This document shows positions 15,985-24,646 of a DNA stretch of 64,000 bases, piece by piece. The DNA comes from Albimonas marina (GTDB taxonomy: Bacteria; Pseudomonadota; Alphaproteobacteria; Rhodobacterales; Rhodobacteraceae), in NCBI RefSeq assembly GCF_029223255.1, contig NZ_JARHUC010000007.1:62001-126000 (forward strand), in the 5' to 3' direction. The notes under the pieces were generated by a model. The model was not told where the DNA came from. It saw nothing but the letters and a program-made list of their open reading frames with translations, and searched no databases. Each line of letters opens with the position of its first letter. The stretch's first letter is position 1. The position numbers and the translations under genes were made by a program.

Positions 15985-18627
15985 TTGCGCGCCGAAACCG
16001 AGTTCTCGCGCGAGATCTACGCGCAGATCGGCCCCGACGGGGCCCTCGACGCCGAGCGCTTCGGGCGCAAGGCGGCCACCCTGTCGCGCCTCGCCGCCCT
16101 CGGCATGCCCGTGAAGCCCGGCTTCGCGGTCGCCGCCGCCGCGGTCTCCGAGCTCGCCGACCGCGGCGCCGCCGCCCTGGGGCCGGGGTTCGAGGCGGCG
16201 CTGGCCGGCCTCGCCCCCGGCGCGCTGCTGGCGCTGCGCGCCTCGCCCGGCCGCAAGGAATGGGGCGGGCCCGCGACCCTGCTCAACCTCGGCGCCTCGG
16301 TCGAGGGGCTGGAGCCGCGCATCGGCGCCCGCGCCGCCCGCGACGCCACCCGCCGCCTGATCCACGCCTTCGCCGTGCATGTCGGGGGCGCCGATCCCGA
16401 GGCCTTCGAATACGCGCTCCACGACCTGCTGAAGGCCCATGGCGCGGACAGCGAGCACGACCTGGACGCCGACCAGCTCGACGAGCTGATCGAGACCTTC
16501 CTCGACCTGCACGAGGAGGAGACGGGCGACCCGTTCCCCGCCTCCCCCGCCGCCCAGCTCGCCGCCGCCATGGGCGCGATGGCCCGCGCCTGGGCCTCGA
16601 CCTCCGCCCGCCTGCTGCGCGTCTCCCGCGGGGGGCCGGAGCAGGGGGGGCTGGCGCTGATCGTGCAGGAGATGGCGCTGGGCCTGGGCGCGGGCCTCTC
16701 GGGCGCGGGGCGCGTCGCCTTCCGCTCCGAGCGGTCGGGCGCGCCGGGCCTCTCGGGCCGGATGCTGTTCCAGGCCCAGGGCAACGACGCGCTGGCCGGC
16801 CTGCGCACCCCCCGCCTGATCGGCGCGGCCGAGCGCGGCGAGGCCGGCGTGCGCGACCCCTCGCTGGAGGAGGCCGCCCCCGAGGTCGCCGACCGCCTGC
16901 GCGCCCTGGGCGCCAAGGCCGAGCGCGCCTTCGAGGACGCCATGACGCTCGAGTTCACGCTCGAGAACGGGGCGCTCTTCGTGCTGGGGGCCGAGCCCAC
17001 CCGGCGCTCCGCCCGCGCCTCGGTGCGCATCTGCGTCGATCTCGCCAAGTCCGGCGCCATCGGCGAGGAGGACGCGGTGCTGCGGGTCGAGCCGCGGATG
17101 CTGTCCGAACTGCTGCACCCCACCATCGACCCCATGGCCCCGCGCGACCTGCTGGCCCGCGGCCTGCCGGCGAGCCCCGGCGCCGCCTCGGGGCCCATCG
17201 TGTTCTCGGCCGAGGCCGCCGACGCCGCCGCCGCCCGCGGGATCCCCGCCGTTCTGGTGCGCGTCGAGACCTCGCCCGAGGACATCCGCGGCATGCATTC
17301 GGCCGCCGCGGTGCTGACCGTGCGCGGCGGCATGACCTCCCACGCCGCCGTGGTCGCGCGGGGCCTCGGCACGCCTTGCGTGGTGGGCTGCTCGGGCCTC
17401 TCGCTCGACCTCGAGGCGCGGGAGCTGACCGCCCCCGACGGGCGCGTCTTCCGCGAGGGCGACGCGATCACCGTCGACGGCGCCTCGGGCGAGGCGCTGG
17501 CGGGCGCCGCGCCGACCGTGCAGCCGGAATTCTCCGGCGCGCTGGCCGAGCTGATGGGCTGGGCCGACAAGCTGCGCCGGATGCGGGTGCGCGCCAACGC
17601 CGACACCGCCCAGGACGCCCGCGTGGCGCTGGGCTTCGCCGCCGACGGCATCGGCCTGTGCCGAACCGAGCACATGTTCTTCGAGAAGGGCCGCATCACC
17701 CCCATGCGCCGCATGATCCTGGCGGATCGCGAGGCCGACCGGCGCGCGGCGCTCGAGGTGCTGCTGCCCATGCAGCGCGCGGATTTCATGGGCCTCTACC
17801 GGGTGATGCAGGGCCTGCCGGTCACCATCCGCCTGCTCGACCCGCCCCTGCACGAGTTCCTGCCCCATCCCGACGAGGAGATCGACGACCTCGCCGAGGT
17901 CACCGGCCTCAGCCTGCGCCAGCTGCGCCGGCGCATCGCCGACATGCAGGAATTCAACCCCATGCTCGGCAAGCGCGGCTGCCGGCTGGGCATCACCATG
18001 CCCGAGATCTACCAGATGCAGGCCCGCGCCATCTTCGAGGCGCTGGCGCAGAGCTGGACCGACGGCCCCCTGGTGCGCCCCGAGATCATGATCCCCCTCG
18101 TCTCCGCCCGCCGCGAGGCCAGCCTGATCCGCCGCGACATCGACCAGATTGCGGCCTCGGTGTCGGAGGAGACAGGCAAGGCCTTCTCCTACAAGGTGGG
18201 CGTGATGGTCGAGACGCCGCGCGCGGCGCTGCGCGCAGGCGACCTGGCCGGCGACATGGATTTCCTCAGCTTCGGGACCAACGACCTCACCCAGATGACC
18301 TACGGCCTCAGCCGCGACGACGCCGGGCGCTTCATGCGCGACTACGTCAACTCCGGCGTCTTCGCCGAGGATCCGTTCCACTCGCTCGACGTCGAGGGCG
18401 TGGGCGAGCTGATGATGATCGCCCGCGACCGCGCCCGCGAGACGCGCATCGACATCCCGCTGGGCCTGTGCGGCGAGCATGGCGGCGACCCCGCGTCGAT
18501 CCGCTTCTGCGAGGCGGCGGGGTTCGACTACGTCTCCTGCTCGCCCTTCCGCGTGCCCATCGCGCGGCTGGCCTGCGCCCAGGCCACCGTGCTGCAGCGT
18601 CGCCTCCAGGAAGAAGCCGAGGCCTGA
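15985..18627 (+). CDS. Divergent pyruvate phosphate dikinase-like PEP-utilising enzyme
   Basis: An 880-residue protein with the PPDK domain order. It has an ATP-grasp-like N-terminal half, a swivelling phosphohistidine domain with GGMTSHAAVVARGLGTPCVVG (His453), and a TIM barrel with DFLSFGTNDLTQM and LGLCGEHGGDP (Cys829), so the PEP half is intact. PPDK interconverts pyruvate and PEP. The N-terminal half is unusual: the normal GGKGANLAEM segment reads GRKAATLSRL and the SVRSGA nucleotide loop reads ALRASP. I chose TTG 15985 because GGGAGG lies 6 bases upstream; ATG 15949 has no such site. The MeaB-type GTPase starts 5 bp after its stop, suggesting co-transcription. Confidence 0.8.
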   Translation: MRAETEFSREIYAQIGPDGALDAERFGRKAATLSRLAALGMPVKPGFAVAAAAVSELADRGAAALGPGFEAALAGLAPGALLALRASPGRKEWGGPATLLNLGASVEGLEPRIGARAARDATRRLIHAFAVHVGGADPEAFEYALHDLLKAHGADSEHDLDADQLDELIETFLDLHEEETGDPFPASPAAQLAAAMGAMARAWASTSARLLRVSRGGPEQGGLALIVQEMALGLGAGLSGAGRVAFRSERSGAPGLSGRMLFQAQGNDALAGLRTPRLIGAAERGEAGVRDPSLEEAAPEVADRLRALGAKAERAFEDAMTLEFTLENGALFVLGAEPTRRSARASVRICVDLAKSGAIGEEDAVLRVEPRMLSELLHPTIDPMAPRDLLARGLPASPGAASGPIVFSAEAADAAAARGIPAVLVRVETSPEDIRGMHSAAAVLTVRGGMTSHAAVVARGLGTPCVVGCSGLSLDLEARELTAPDGRVFREGDAITVDGASGEALAGAAPTVQPEFSGALAELMGWADKLRRMRVRANADTAQDARVALGFAADGIGLCRTEHMFFEKGRITPMRRMILADREADRRAALEVLLPMQRADFMGLYRVMQGLPVTIRLLDPPLHEFLPHPDEEIDDLAEVTGLSLRQLRRRIADMQEFNPMLGKRGCRLGITMPEIYQMQARAIFEALAQSWTDGPLVRPEIMIPLVSARREASLIRRDIDQIAASVSEETGKAFSYKVGVMVETPRAALRAGDLAGDMDFLSFGTNDLTQMTYGLSRDDAGRFMRDYVNSGVFAEDPFHSLDVEGVGELMMIARDRARETRIDIPLGLCGEHGGDPASIRFCEAAGFDYVSCSPFRVPIARLACAQATVLQRRLQEEAEA

Positions 18628-18632
18628 TCCCC

Positions 18633-19625
18633 GTGACGACAGAGACCCGCCCCGAGCCCTCCGCCGAGGCGCCCGACGGCGCCGCCCTGCTGCGCGCGAT
18701 CCGCGACGGCGGCAAGCCGGCGCTCGCCCGGGCGCTGGCCCGCATCGAGGCGCGCCCCGAGGCGCCCGAGACGCTGGCCCTGCTCGACGCCGCCCACCAG
18801 AACCCGATGGGCCACGTGGTCGGCCTGACCGGGCCGCCGGGGGTGGGCAAGTCCTCGCTCGCCAACCGGCTGGTGGCGTCCTGGCGGGGCCGGGGCCGGA
18901 CGGTGGGGGTGATCGCGGTGGACCCGTCCTCGCGCCGCTCGCGGGGCGCGCTGCTGGGCGACCGCACCCGGATCGAGACCGATCCCGAGGACCGCGGCGT
19001 CTTCGTGCGCTCGATGGCCGCCCGCGACCGGCTGGGGGGGCTCGCCGAGCTGACCTACCCCGCGATGACCCTGATGCGCGCCCTCTACGACCGGGTGCTG
19101 GTCGAGACGGTGGGCGTGGGCCAGTCGGAGACCGAGATCGCCGACATGGCCGACACCGTGGCGCTGTGCGTGCAGCCGGCCTCGGGCGACAGCCTGCAGT
19201 TCATGAAATCCGGCGTGATGGAGGTGCCCCACCTGCTGATCGTCACCAAGGCCGACCTCGGCCAGCCCGCCCGCCGGGCGCTGGCCGACCTCAAGGGCGC
19301 GCTCTCGCTGGCGCCGCCGCGTCCCGACGGCTCCACGCCCCGGGCGATCGCCTGCTCCTCGACCGAGCTCGACGGGGCGGAGACGGCCGTCGAGGCGCTG
19401 GAGGCGCGCGTCGCCGACGTGCCCTGGGACACGCTGAAGGCCCAGCGCGACCGCAACGCCCGCGCCTGGGCGGAGCATGCGCTGAGGGCCCAGTGGGGGC
19501 GGCGGGGGCTGGAGGCGGCGGCCGGCGACCTCGAATCACCGCGATTCGCCGAGTCTCCCTTTCAAACGGCCGGTCAGGCGATGGCAAGGCTGGAAAACAG
19601 CGTAAATGGGGTCTTGCGTCATTAA
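18633..19625 (+). CDS. meaB: MeaB/ArgK-type GTPase (methylmalonyl-CoA mutase-associated)
   Basis: A 330-residue G3E-family GTPase. TGPPGVGKSS (residues ~66-75) is the Walker A loop, VIAVDPSSRRSRGALLGDRTR follows, and ETVGVGQSE and VTKAD give switch and base-specificity motifs. MeaB proteins load and protect B12-dependent acyl-CoA mutases, such as methylmalonyl-CoA or ethylmalonyl-CoA mutase of the ethylmalonyl-CoA pathway common in Rhodobacterales. No mutase gene is in the window. It begins with GTG 18633, five bases after the PPDK-like gene, so the pair is probably one operon. The C-terminal dimerisation part is present though somewhat diverged. Confidence 0.88.
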   Translation: MTTETRPEPSAEAPDGAALLRAIRDGGKPALARALARIEARPEAPETLALLDAAHQNPMGHVVGLTGPPGVGKSSLANRLVASWRGRGRTVGVIAVDPSSRRSRGALLGDRTRIETDPEDRGVFVRSMAARDRLGGLAELTYPAMTLMRALYDRVLVETVGVGQSETEIADMADTVALCVQPASGDSLQFMKSGVMEVPHLLIVTKADLGQPARRALADLKGALSLAPPRPDGSTPRAIACSSTELDGAETAVEALEARVADVPWDTLKAQRDRNARAWAEHALRAQWGRRGLEAAAGDLESPRFAESPFQTAGQAMARLENSVNGVLRH

Positions 19626-19770
19626 CTCTTTTATAGAGCGATTTCATACAATTAGATGATAACCTCTCCGGGTCCCTGCCTGCGGCAAGGGCATTCCTGC
19701 TGGATTCAAGGGCGCCGAACGTGACAACAGGCCGTTCGAGACGAGATCAGCACACGACCGGAGAGGCCCG
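19626..19770 (+). promoter_or_regulatory. Low-GC promoter region of the cell-wall hydrolase gene
   Basis: This 145-bp gap contains about 55 bp (19621-19675) of clearly lower GC content than anything around it, with TTTATAG and GATGATAACC stretches. Such a dip in a ~70% GC genome usually marks a promoter. I cannot assign -35 and -10 boxes with confidence. Confidence 0.4.
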
Positions 19771-20595
19771 ATGGCGCGCAAGCTTCATCGCTGGACCGCC
19801 GGCCGCCTGGCGGCCGCGATCCTTCGTCCGCGAGCTCTCCTGGGAGCCGCGATGATCACAGGAGTCGCCCTTTCGGGGGCGCTCGCGACGACTCAAGCAG
19901 CCCGCGCCGACGCGCCCAGCTTCGTCACCGCCGCCCTCGGGGCCGAGCGGGCGGCGCTGGCCGGCGTCATGCAGCGCCGCGGGGCGGTGGACCTCGACGC
20001 GGTCCAGGGCCGCGTCATGCCGCGCTCCTCGGGCGCGGGCGACCTGGCGAGCCTGGACCTCGCCGACCGCAACACGCTCGCCTCGCTGCAGCGGGGCGAG
20101 AGCCGCACCAACCTCGGCCTCGCCGGCGTCGCCGCCGGCCAGCAGTCGTGGGACGCCTTCGACAAGGCCAAGGCCGCCGGCGGGCCCGAATGGCGCTGCC
20201 TGACCGAGGCGCTCTACTTCGAGGCCCGCGGCGAAAGCCTCGCGGGGCAGGTGGCGGTGGCCGAGGTGATCCTGAACCGGGTCGACGCCGCGGTGTTCCC
20301 CGACAGCGTCTGCGGCGTGGTCAAGCAGGGCGCGGCCTCCGGCAAGCTCCATGCCTGCCAGTTCTCCTACAACTGCGACGGCAAGCCCGAGCACATCAAC
20401 GAGCCGGGGGCCTTCGACCAGGTCGGCCGCGTGGCCCGCGTGATGCTCGACGGCTGGGCGCGCACCCTGACCCGGGGCGCCACCTACTACCACACCAACG
20501 CCGTGCGCCCCCGCTGGGCCCGCAAGTTCGAAGAGACGGCCGAGATCGGGCCGCACATCTTCTACCGGCGCCCGGACACCATCGCCAGCAAGTGA
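19771..20595 (+). CDS. SleB/CwlJ-type cell-wall hydrolase
   Basis: A 274-residue exported protein. Residues 1-46 hold a basic start, a hydrophobic stretch (ALLGAAMITGVALSGALA) and an Ala-x-Ala-like site, fitting a signal peptide or signal anchor. The C-terminal half (about 145-270) is the Hydrolase_2/SleB domain, with CLTEALYFEARGES containing the likely catalytic glutamate, then AEVILNRVD and ATYYHTNAVRPRWA. The family cleaves peptidoglycan glycan strands; in non-spore-forming alphaproteobacteria it is thought to remodel the wall. ATG follows a GGAGAGG site. It is monocistronic with terminator-like hairpins after it. Confidence 0.88.
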   Translation: MARKLHRWTAGRLAAAILRPRALLGAAMITGVALSGALATTQAARADAPSFVTAALGAERAALAGVMQRRGAVDLDAVQGRVMPRSSGAGDLASLDLADRNTLASLQRGESRTNLGLAGVAAGQQSWDAFDKAKAAGGPEWRCLTEALYFEARGESLAGQVAVAEVILNRVDAAVFPDSVCGVVKQGAASGKLHACQFSYNCDGKPEHINEPGAFDQVGRVARVMLDGWARTLTRGATYYHTNAVRPRWARKFEETAEIGPHIFYRRPDTIASK

Positions 20596-20603
20596 GGCGC
20601 GAC

Positions 20604-20705
20604 GGGACCGGCGCCGCCGGTCCCGGACCCCGTCGGCGCGGGCGATTTCAGTCCCATCGCGAAATCCTTTTTCCGCGCGCGGCTCCCGAAGCCGCGCGCG
20701 GTTCT
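20604..20705 (+). terminator. Two hairpins after the cell-wall hydrolase gene
   Basis: The first is a perfect 9-bp stem with a 3-nt loop (20604-20612 with 20616-20624). The second is a perfect 12-bp stem with a 5-nt loop (20673-20684 with 20690-20701) followed by TTCTGGTT. The second is the better candidate for the terminator, although its T tract is interrupted. Confidence 0.5.
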
Positions 20706-20737
20706 GGTTGGGATGGCGAATCGAAATCAACCTGTGG

Positions 20738-20767
20738 TTGACAAGCCTTCAGGAACATTATGAATAT
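20738..20767 (+). promoter_or_regulatory. Sigma-70-like promoter before the sulfotransferase-like gene
   Basis: A perfect TTGACA (20738-20743) is followed, 17-18 bases later, by the AT-rich TGAATAT (20761-20767). The surrounding 60 bp are unusually AT-rich for the window. The -10 box is weak, but the -35 match and placement 44 bp before the TTG start support a promoter. Confidence 0.5.
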
Positions 20768-20810
20768 CGTCATGCGATGTTCACATTGTCGGTGACCGGA
20801 GGCCCATTCC

Positions 20811-21554
20811 TTGTCCAAGCTCTTGATATCGCATGGTCGTCTGCCCGGCTACGTGGGGCGGGTCCTGGACGAGGCGTTCTTCGCGCCGCGCATTGCGGAA
20901 AGCCGGCGCCTGCGCCTGGACGATCCGATGCATGGCGCGCGCACCCGCTACCCCGAGGAAATGGAGCCGCTGCCCCCCGACACGCGGCTGGTCTCGGGCC
21001 TGCTGCCTTTCGGCTACTTCGACGGGCTGCATGAGCGGATCGTGCATGTCTGCGTGATGTCGGATCCGGAGGTCGCCTTCCTGCGCTTCGCCGCCCAGCT
21101 GCGGGAGATGCCGGCCGGCACGGCGCTGCGCATGACCGGCGCCCCGCGAGAGGCGCTGCCCTTCGACGATCCCGATGCGATGGTCGCCCGCCTGCTGGCC
21201 TCGCCCAGCGTGCGCCGCCTGCGGCTGGGCGCGCTGACCCGGCTCTGCGCCGGTCTGCCCGCCATCGGGGACGGGCCCGCGGACGAGACGCAGCTCCGCG
21301 CGGCGGAGGCGAACCTCGCGCGGGTGAACTTCCTGTGCGGGGTGGAGCCGCGGCTCGACTCCTTCCTCGACTACCTGTGCGGGATCTTCGGCTGGTCGCC
21401 CCCGCGCCCGGGCCTGCTGGACGCCGTGCCCGCGCCCCTGGTCGAGCCCGAGGCGCTGGGCCCCGCCGCCCGCGCCGCCCTGCGCGAGGCGACCGACGTC
21501 GACCGGCGCCTCTACGAGCGTCGCTGCGACAGCCGGGTCGCCCAGGTGGCCTGA
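20811..21554 (+). CDS. Hypothetical protein, possibly a degenerate sulfotransferase-family member
   Basis: A 247-residue protein starting at TTG 20811. A stop codon in frame at 20793 excludes any longer start, and CGGAGG lies 8 bases upstream. The layout resembles bacterial sulfotransferase-family proteins: LVSGLLPFGYF, where these have a GH-PFG segment; VCVMSDPEVAFLRFAAQL, where they have a LRDP segment; and a late FLCGVEPRLDSFLDYLCGIFGW segment ending with a Glu/Arg-rich tail. The usual N-terminal phosphosulfate-binding P-loop and the Arg of LRDP are missing, so sulfate transfer is doubtful. I offer the family link as a weak suggestion only. Confidence 0.6.
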   Translation: MSKLLISHGRLPGYVGRVLDEAFFAPRIAESRRLRLDDPMHGARTRYPEEMEPLPPDTRLVSGLLPFGYFDGLHERIVHVCVMSDPEVAFLRFAAQLREMPAGTALRMTGAPREALPFDDPDAMVARLLASPSVRRLRLGALTRLCAGLPAIGDGPADETQLRAAEANLARVNFLCGVEPRLDSFLDYLCGIFGWSPPRPGLLDAVPAPLVEPEALGPAARAALREATDVDRRLYERRCDSRVAQVA

Positions 21555-21597
21555 CGCCCCGCGCCGCGGGAGCGAAGGCAGGGAGGCAGGCCGGGCC

Positions 21598-22038
21598 CTA
21601 CAGCCAGTCGCGCAGGATGGCCACCAGCGGCACGTCGGCGGGGGGCATGGGATAGTCGCGCAGCGCCGCCGGGCGCACCCAGGCGAGCTTCTGCCCCTCC
21701 CGCGACTGCGGCGTCCCCTCCCACTTGCGGCAGATCCACAGCGGCATCAGCAAGTGGAAGTCGTCGTATGCGTGGGAGGCGAAGGTCAGCGGCGCCAGGC
21801 AGCTCGTCCAGGTGCCGATGCCCAGCTCCTCGTGCAGCTCGCGCACCAGGCAGGCCTCGGGCGTCTCCCCGGGCTCGACCTTGCCGCCGGGGAATTCCCA
21901 CAGGCCGGCCATCGACTTGCCCTCCGGCCGCTGGGCCAGAAGGACGCGGCCGTCCCGGTCGATCAGCGCGCAGGCCGCGACCAGGACGATCTTCTTCGCA
22001 GGCGAGGCCGGGGGAGCTTCGGGTGGGCTTCCGCTCAC
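21598..22038 (-). CDS. mutT: Nudix hydrolase, 8-oxo-dGTP diphosphatase (MutT type)
   Basis: A 146-residue Nudix enzyme with a complete Nudix box, [24 protein letters not shown] at residues ~50-73 (written as the standard G-x5-E-x7-REUxEExGU pattern), preceded by GLWEFP, typical of MutT. It should sanitise oxidised guanine nucleotides, though related Nudix enzymes act on other nucleotides. It starts 4 bases after the argJ stop codon on the same strand, so it is almost certainly co-transcribed with argJ, an arrangement found in other Rhodobacterales. Confidence 0.92.
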   Translation of the reverse strand: MSGSPPEAPPASPAKKIVLVAACALIDRDGRVLLAQRPEGKSMAGLWEFPGGKVEPGETPEACLVRELHEELGIGTWTSCLAPLTFASHAYDDFHLLMPLWICRKWEGTPQSREGQKLAWVRPAALRDYPMPPADVPLVAILRDWL

Positions 22039-22042
22039 CCGA

Positions 22043-23512
22043 TCAGCTCCGGTAGTCGGCGTTGATGGTGATGTAGCCGTGCGTCAGGTCGCAGGTCCAC
22101 ACGGTCGCTTTGCCCTCGCCGATGCCCAGGTCGCAGGTGATCGAGAGCTCGGGGTTCTTCATGTAGGCGGCCCCGTCGGCGTCCTTGTAGTCGGGCGAGA
22201 CCCAGCCCCCCTCGGCCACCACGATGTCGCCGAAGCGGATGCCGATGCGGTCGCGGTCGGCGGGCTCGCCGCACTTGCCCACGGCCATCACCACGCGGCC
22301 CCAGTTGGGGTCCTCGCCGGCGATGGCGGTCTTGACCAGCGGGCTGTTGGCGATGGCGAGCGCCACCTTCTTGGCCGACTTGTCGGACTTCGCGCCGGTG
22401 ACGGTGACGGCGACGAACTTCGTCGCCCCCTCGCCGTCGCGCACGATCTGCTGGGCGAGGTCGCGCAGCACCCGCTCGAGCGCCGCGGCGAACTCCGCCG
22501 CGCGGGGGTCCCGGCGCGACGTGATCGGCTCCATCGGCGCGCGGCCGGTGGCGCAGACCAGCACCGTGTCCGAGGTCGAGGTGTCGCTGTCGACCGTCAC
22601 CGCGTTGAAGGTCCGCTCGGTCGCCTCCGAGAGCATCTTCTGCAGCACGTCGCGCTCGATGGCCGCGTCGGTGAACACGAAGCCCAGCATGGTCGCCATG
22701 TCCGGCGCGATCATGCCCGAGCCCTTGCAGAACCCCGCGATGGTCACGCGCGAGCCGCCCAGCGGCAGCACCTCGAACGCACCCTTGGGGAAGGTGTCGG
22801 TGGTCATGATCGCGCGGGCCGCATCCTCGCCCGCGTCCTCGTCGAGCGCGGCGTTCAGCTCCTCGAGCTTGGCGGCGATCTTCTCGTGGGGCAGGGGCTC
22901 GCCGATCACGCCGGTCGAGGCCATCCACACGCCCGACTTCGGCGCGCCGGTGGCCTTCGACACCGCCGCCGCCAGCGCCTCGACCGAGGCGACGCCCGCC
23001 TTGCCGGTGAAGGCGTTGGAGTTGCCGGAGTTCACCAGGATCGCCTGCGGACCCTTCACCGGGGCCGCGTCGCGCAGGGATTCGCACCACAGCACCGGCG
23101 CCGAGCGGGTGGAGGAGCGGGTGAAGACGCCGGCCACCGAGGTTCCCGGCGCGAGCATCGCCAGCATCACGTCCCGACGACCCTTGTAGCGCACGTTGGC
23201 CTCGACGGCGGCGAAGCGCACGCCGGCCACGGGCGGCAGGTCGGGGAAGGCGGCGGGCGCCAGCGGCGAGACGGGGGGCGGGGTCTTCTTCTTCGGCGCG
23301 GGCGCGGCCTCGGGGGCTGCGGGCGCGGGCGCCAGCGCCACCTCGGCGGGCGTCGCGTCGGCCGGCGCGGCCTGGGCGAGCAGCGTCTCCAGCGAGGCGA
23401 CCTCGGCCTTCAGGGCGGCCAGGCGCTCCAGCGCGCCGGCCAGCGTGCCCGCGGGGGCCGCGGCCGCCGCCTTGGCTTTCTTCGACTTCTTCTTCTTGTC
23501 GTCCTTGGCCAT
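22043..23512 (-). CDS. argJ: Bifunctional ornithine acetyltransferase/N-acetylglutamate synthase with N-terminal extension
   Basis: A 489-residue ArgJ, which moves acetyl from N-acetylornithine to glutamate in arginine biosynthesis. From about residue 80 ([20 protein letters not shown]) it is an ordinary ArgJ. The self-cleavage site is [10 protein letters not shown], where Thr274 should become the N-terminal nucleophile of the beta chain. The first ~80 residues are extra: a KKKKSKKAK stretch, a coiled-coil-like [18 protein letters not shown] helix, then an Ala/Pro linker. ATG 23512 has AGGGGA upstream, so the extension is probably translated. An ATG start for the bare enzyme is not visible near residue 80. 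Whether it makes acetyl-CoA-dependent N-acetylglutamate cannot be told from sequence. Confidence 0.92.
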   Translation of the reverse strand: MAKDDKKKKSKKAKAAAAAPAGTLAGALERLAALKAEVASLETLLAQAAPADATPAEVALAPAPAAPEAAPAPKKKTPPPVSPLAPAAFPDLPPVAGVRFAAVEANVRYKGRRDVMLAMLAPGTSVAGVFTRSSTRSAPVLWCESLRDAAPVKGPQAILVNSGNSNAFTGKAGVASVEALAAAVSKATGAPKSGVWMASTGVIGEPLPHEKIAAKLEELNAALDEDAGEDAARAIMTTDTFPKGAFEVLPLGGSRVTIAGFCKGSGMIAPDMATMLGFVFTDAAIERDVLQKMLSEATERTFNAVTVDSDTSTSDTVLVCATGRAPMEPITSRRDPRAAEFAAALERVLRDLAQQIVRDGEGATKFVAVTVTGAKSDKSAKKVALAIANSPLVKTAIAGEDPNWGRVVMAVGKCGEPADRDRIGIRFGDIVVAEGGWVSPDYKDADGAAYMKNPELSITCDLGIGEGKATVWTCDLTHGYITINADYRS

Positions 23513-23579
23513 GCGCGTCCCCTGCCTCGTCGTGCCGGCTCGATCCGTGGCGCGGGCCGCGGGCCCCGGCCCGATACGG

Positions 23580-23615
23580 AAAAAGGGCGGAGACGCGCCC
23601 ACGCGTCCCCGCCCT
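23580..23615 (-). terminator. Rho-independent terminator of the PPIase gene
   Basis: On the minus strand a 14-bp stem with one G-U pair and a 4-nt loop is followed by at least four T residues. It lies about 100 bases past the PPIase stop and 70 bases before the argJ start, so argJ-mutT should have its own promoter in 23513-23580. Confidence 0.8.
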
Positions 23616-23716
23616 CTTGCCATGTCCGCGCGGCCGGGAGAAGCCCGTTCAGGGCCCTCGCCGCGGTCTTTTCCGCACCGGGCGGGCCGCGTTCCACGGC
23701 CTCGCCCGAGGGGCGA

Positions 23717-24646
23717 TCACTTCGGCGACAGCAGGTCGTCGCGGCGGATCGCCGAGGCGTCGGGCAGCGGGTCGGACATCTGCACGTCCGCGCCCGCGCG
23801 CAGTTCCTCGACCTTCTCGGTGGCGGCGGCGCGGGCGGCCTCCTGGGCCAGCTCGGCGCGCATCTCCTCGAAGGTGGGAACGGGCGCCTCGCGCTTGCCG
23901 GTGACCAGGATCAGGTGCCAGCCGAACTGCGTCTCGACGGGGCCGACCACCACGTTCTCGTCCGCGGCGAAGGCGGCCTCGGCGAAGGCGGGGACCATCT
24001 GCTCCTCGTCGAACCAGCCCAGGTCGCCGCCGCGGTCCTTGGTGCCGTCGGTGCCGTTCGCGCGCGCCAGCTCCGCGAAGTCGGCGCCGCCGTCGAGCTC
24101 GGCCTTCAGCGCGTCGGCCTTCTCCTTCTCCTTCACCAGGATGTGCGAGGCGCGGATCTGCGGCGTCGGCTCCATCGAGGCGGTCTTCTCCTCGTAGAGG
24201 GCGCGCAGCTTGTCCTCGGAGGTGGCCTCGGCGATCACCTTCGCCATCTCGGACTCGGCCAGGAACGACTTCTTGGCGATCTCGGCGTGCAGCGCCGCGA
24301 TCGGATCGTCGCCGCGGCCGGCCTCCTGCGCCTGCTGGGCCAGCAGCTCCTGCACCACCGCCTGGTCGATCAGCGCCGGCAGCAGCTGCGCGTCGGGCAG
24401 CTGCTGGTACTGCTGGGGCAGGGAGGCGCGGGCGATGATCACCTCGGCCAGCGTCACCGGCTTGCCGTTCACCGTGGCGACCACGGTGTCGACCGTGGGC
24501 TCGGGCGCAGGGGTCGTCTCGGCGGCGGTCTCGGCCGCGGGCTTGGCGTCCTGCGCCGCGGCCGCGAAGGGCGCGAGCGAGGCGGGGATCAGCGCGGCGG
24601 CCGCGACGGCGAGGACCGCGGCGCGGCCCGTACGGGCGATGGGCAT
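23717..24646 (-). CDS. Exported parvulin-type peptidyl-prolyl isomerase
   Basis: A 309-residue protein with a signal peptide (residues 1-31, ending APFAAAAQDA), an N-terminal SurA/PrsA-like helical region, and a parvulin rotamase domain at ~155-245 marked by IRASHILVKEK, GGDLGWFDEEQMVPAFAEA and GPVETQFGWHLI. It should act in the periplasm as a folding factor for exported proteins. The start at 24646 has AAAGGGAGCC upstream. It is transcribed divergently from secA, and a terminator follows it. Relatives are described as PrsA/PpiC or SurA-like; I cannot decide between these, though a lone rotamase domain favours PpiC-like. Confidence 0.9.
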   Translation of the reverse strand: MPIARTGRAAVLAVAAAALIPASLAPFAAAAQDAKPAAETAAETTPAPEPTVDTVVATVNGKPVTLAEVIIARASLPQQYQQLPDAQLLPALIDQAVVQELLAQQAQEAGRGDDPIAALHAEIAKKSFLAESEMAKVIAEATSEDKLRALYEEKTASMEPTPQIRASHILVKEKEKADALKAELDGGADFAELARANGTDGTKDRGGDLGWFDEEQMVPAFAEAAFAADENVVVGPVETQFGWHLILVTGKREAPVPTFEEMRAELAQEAARAAATEKVEELRAGADVQMSDPLPDASAIRRDDLLSPK

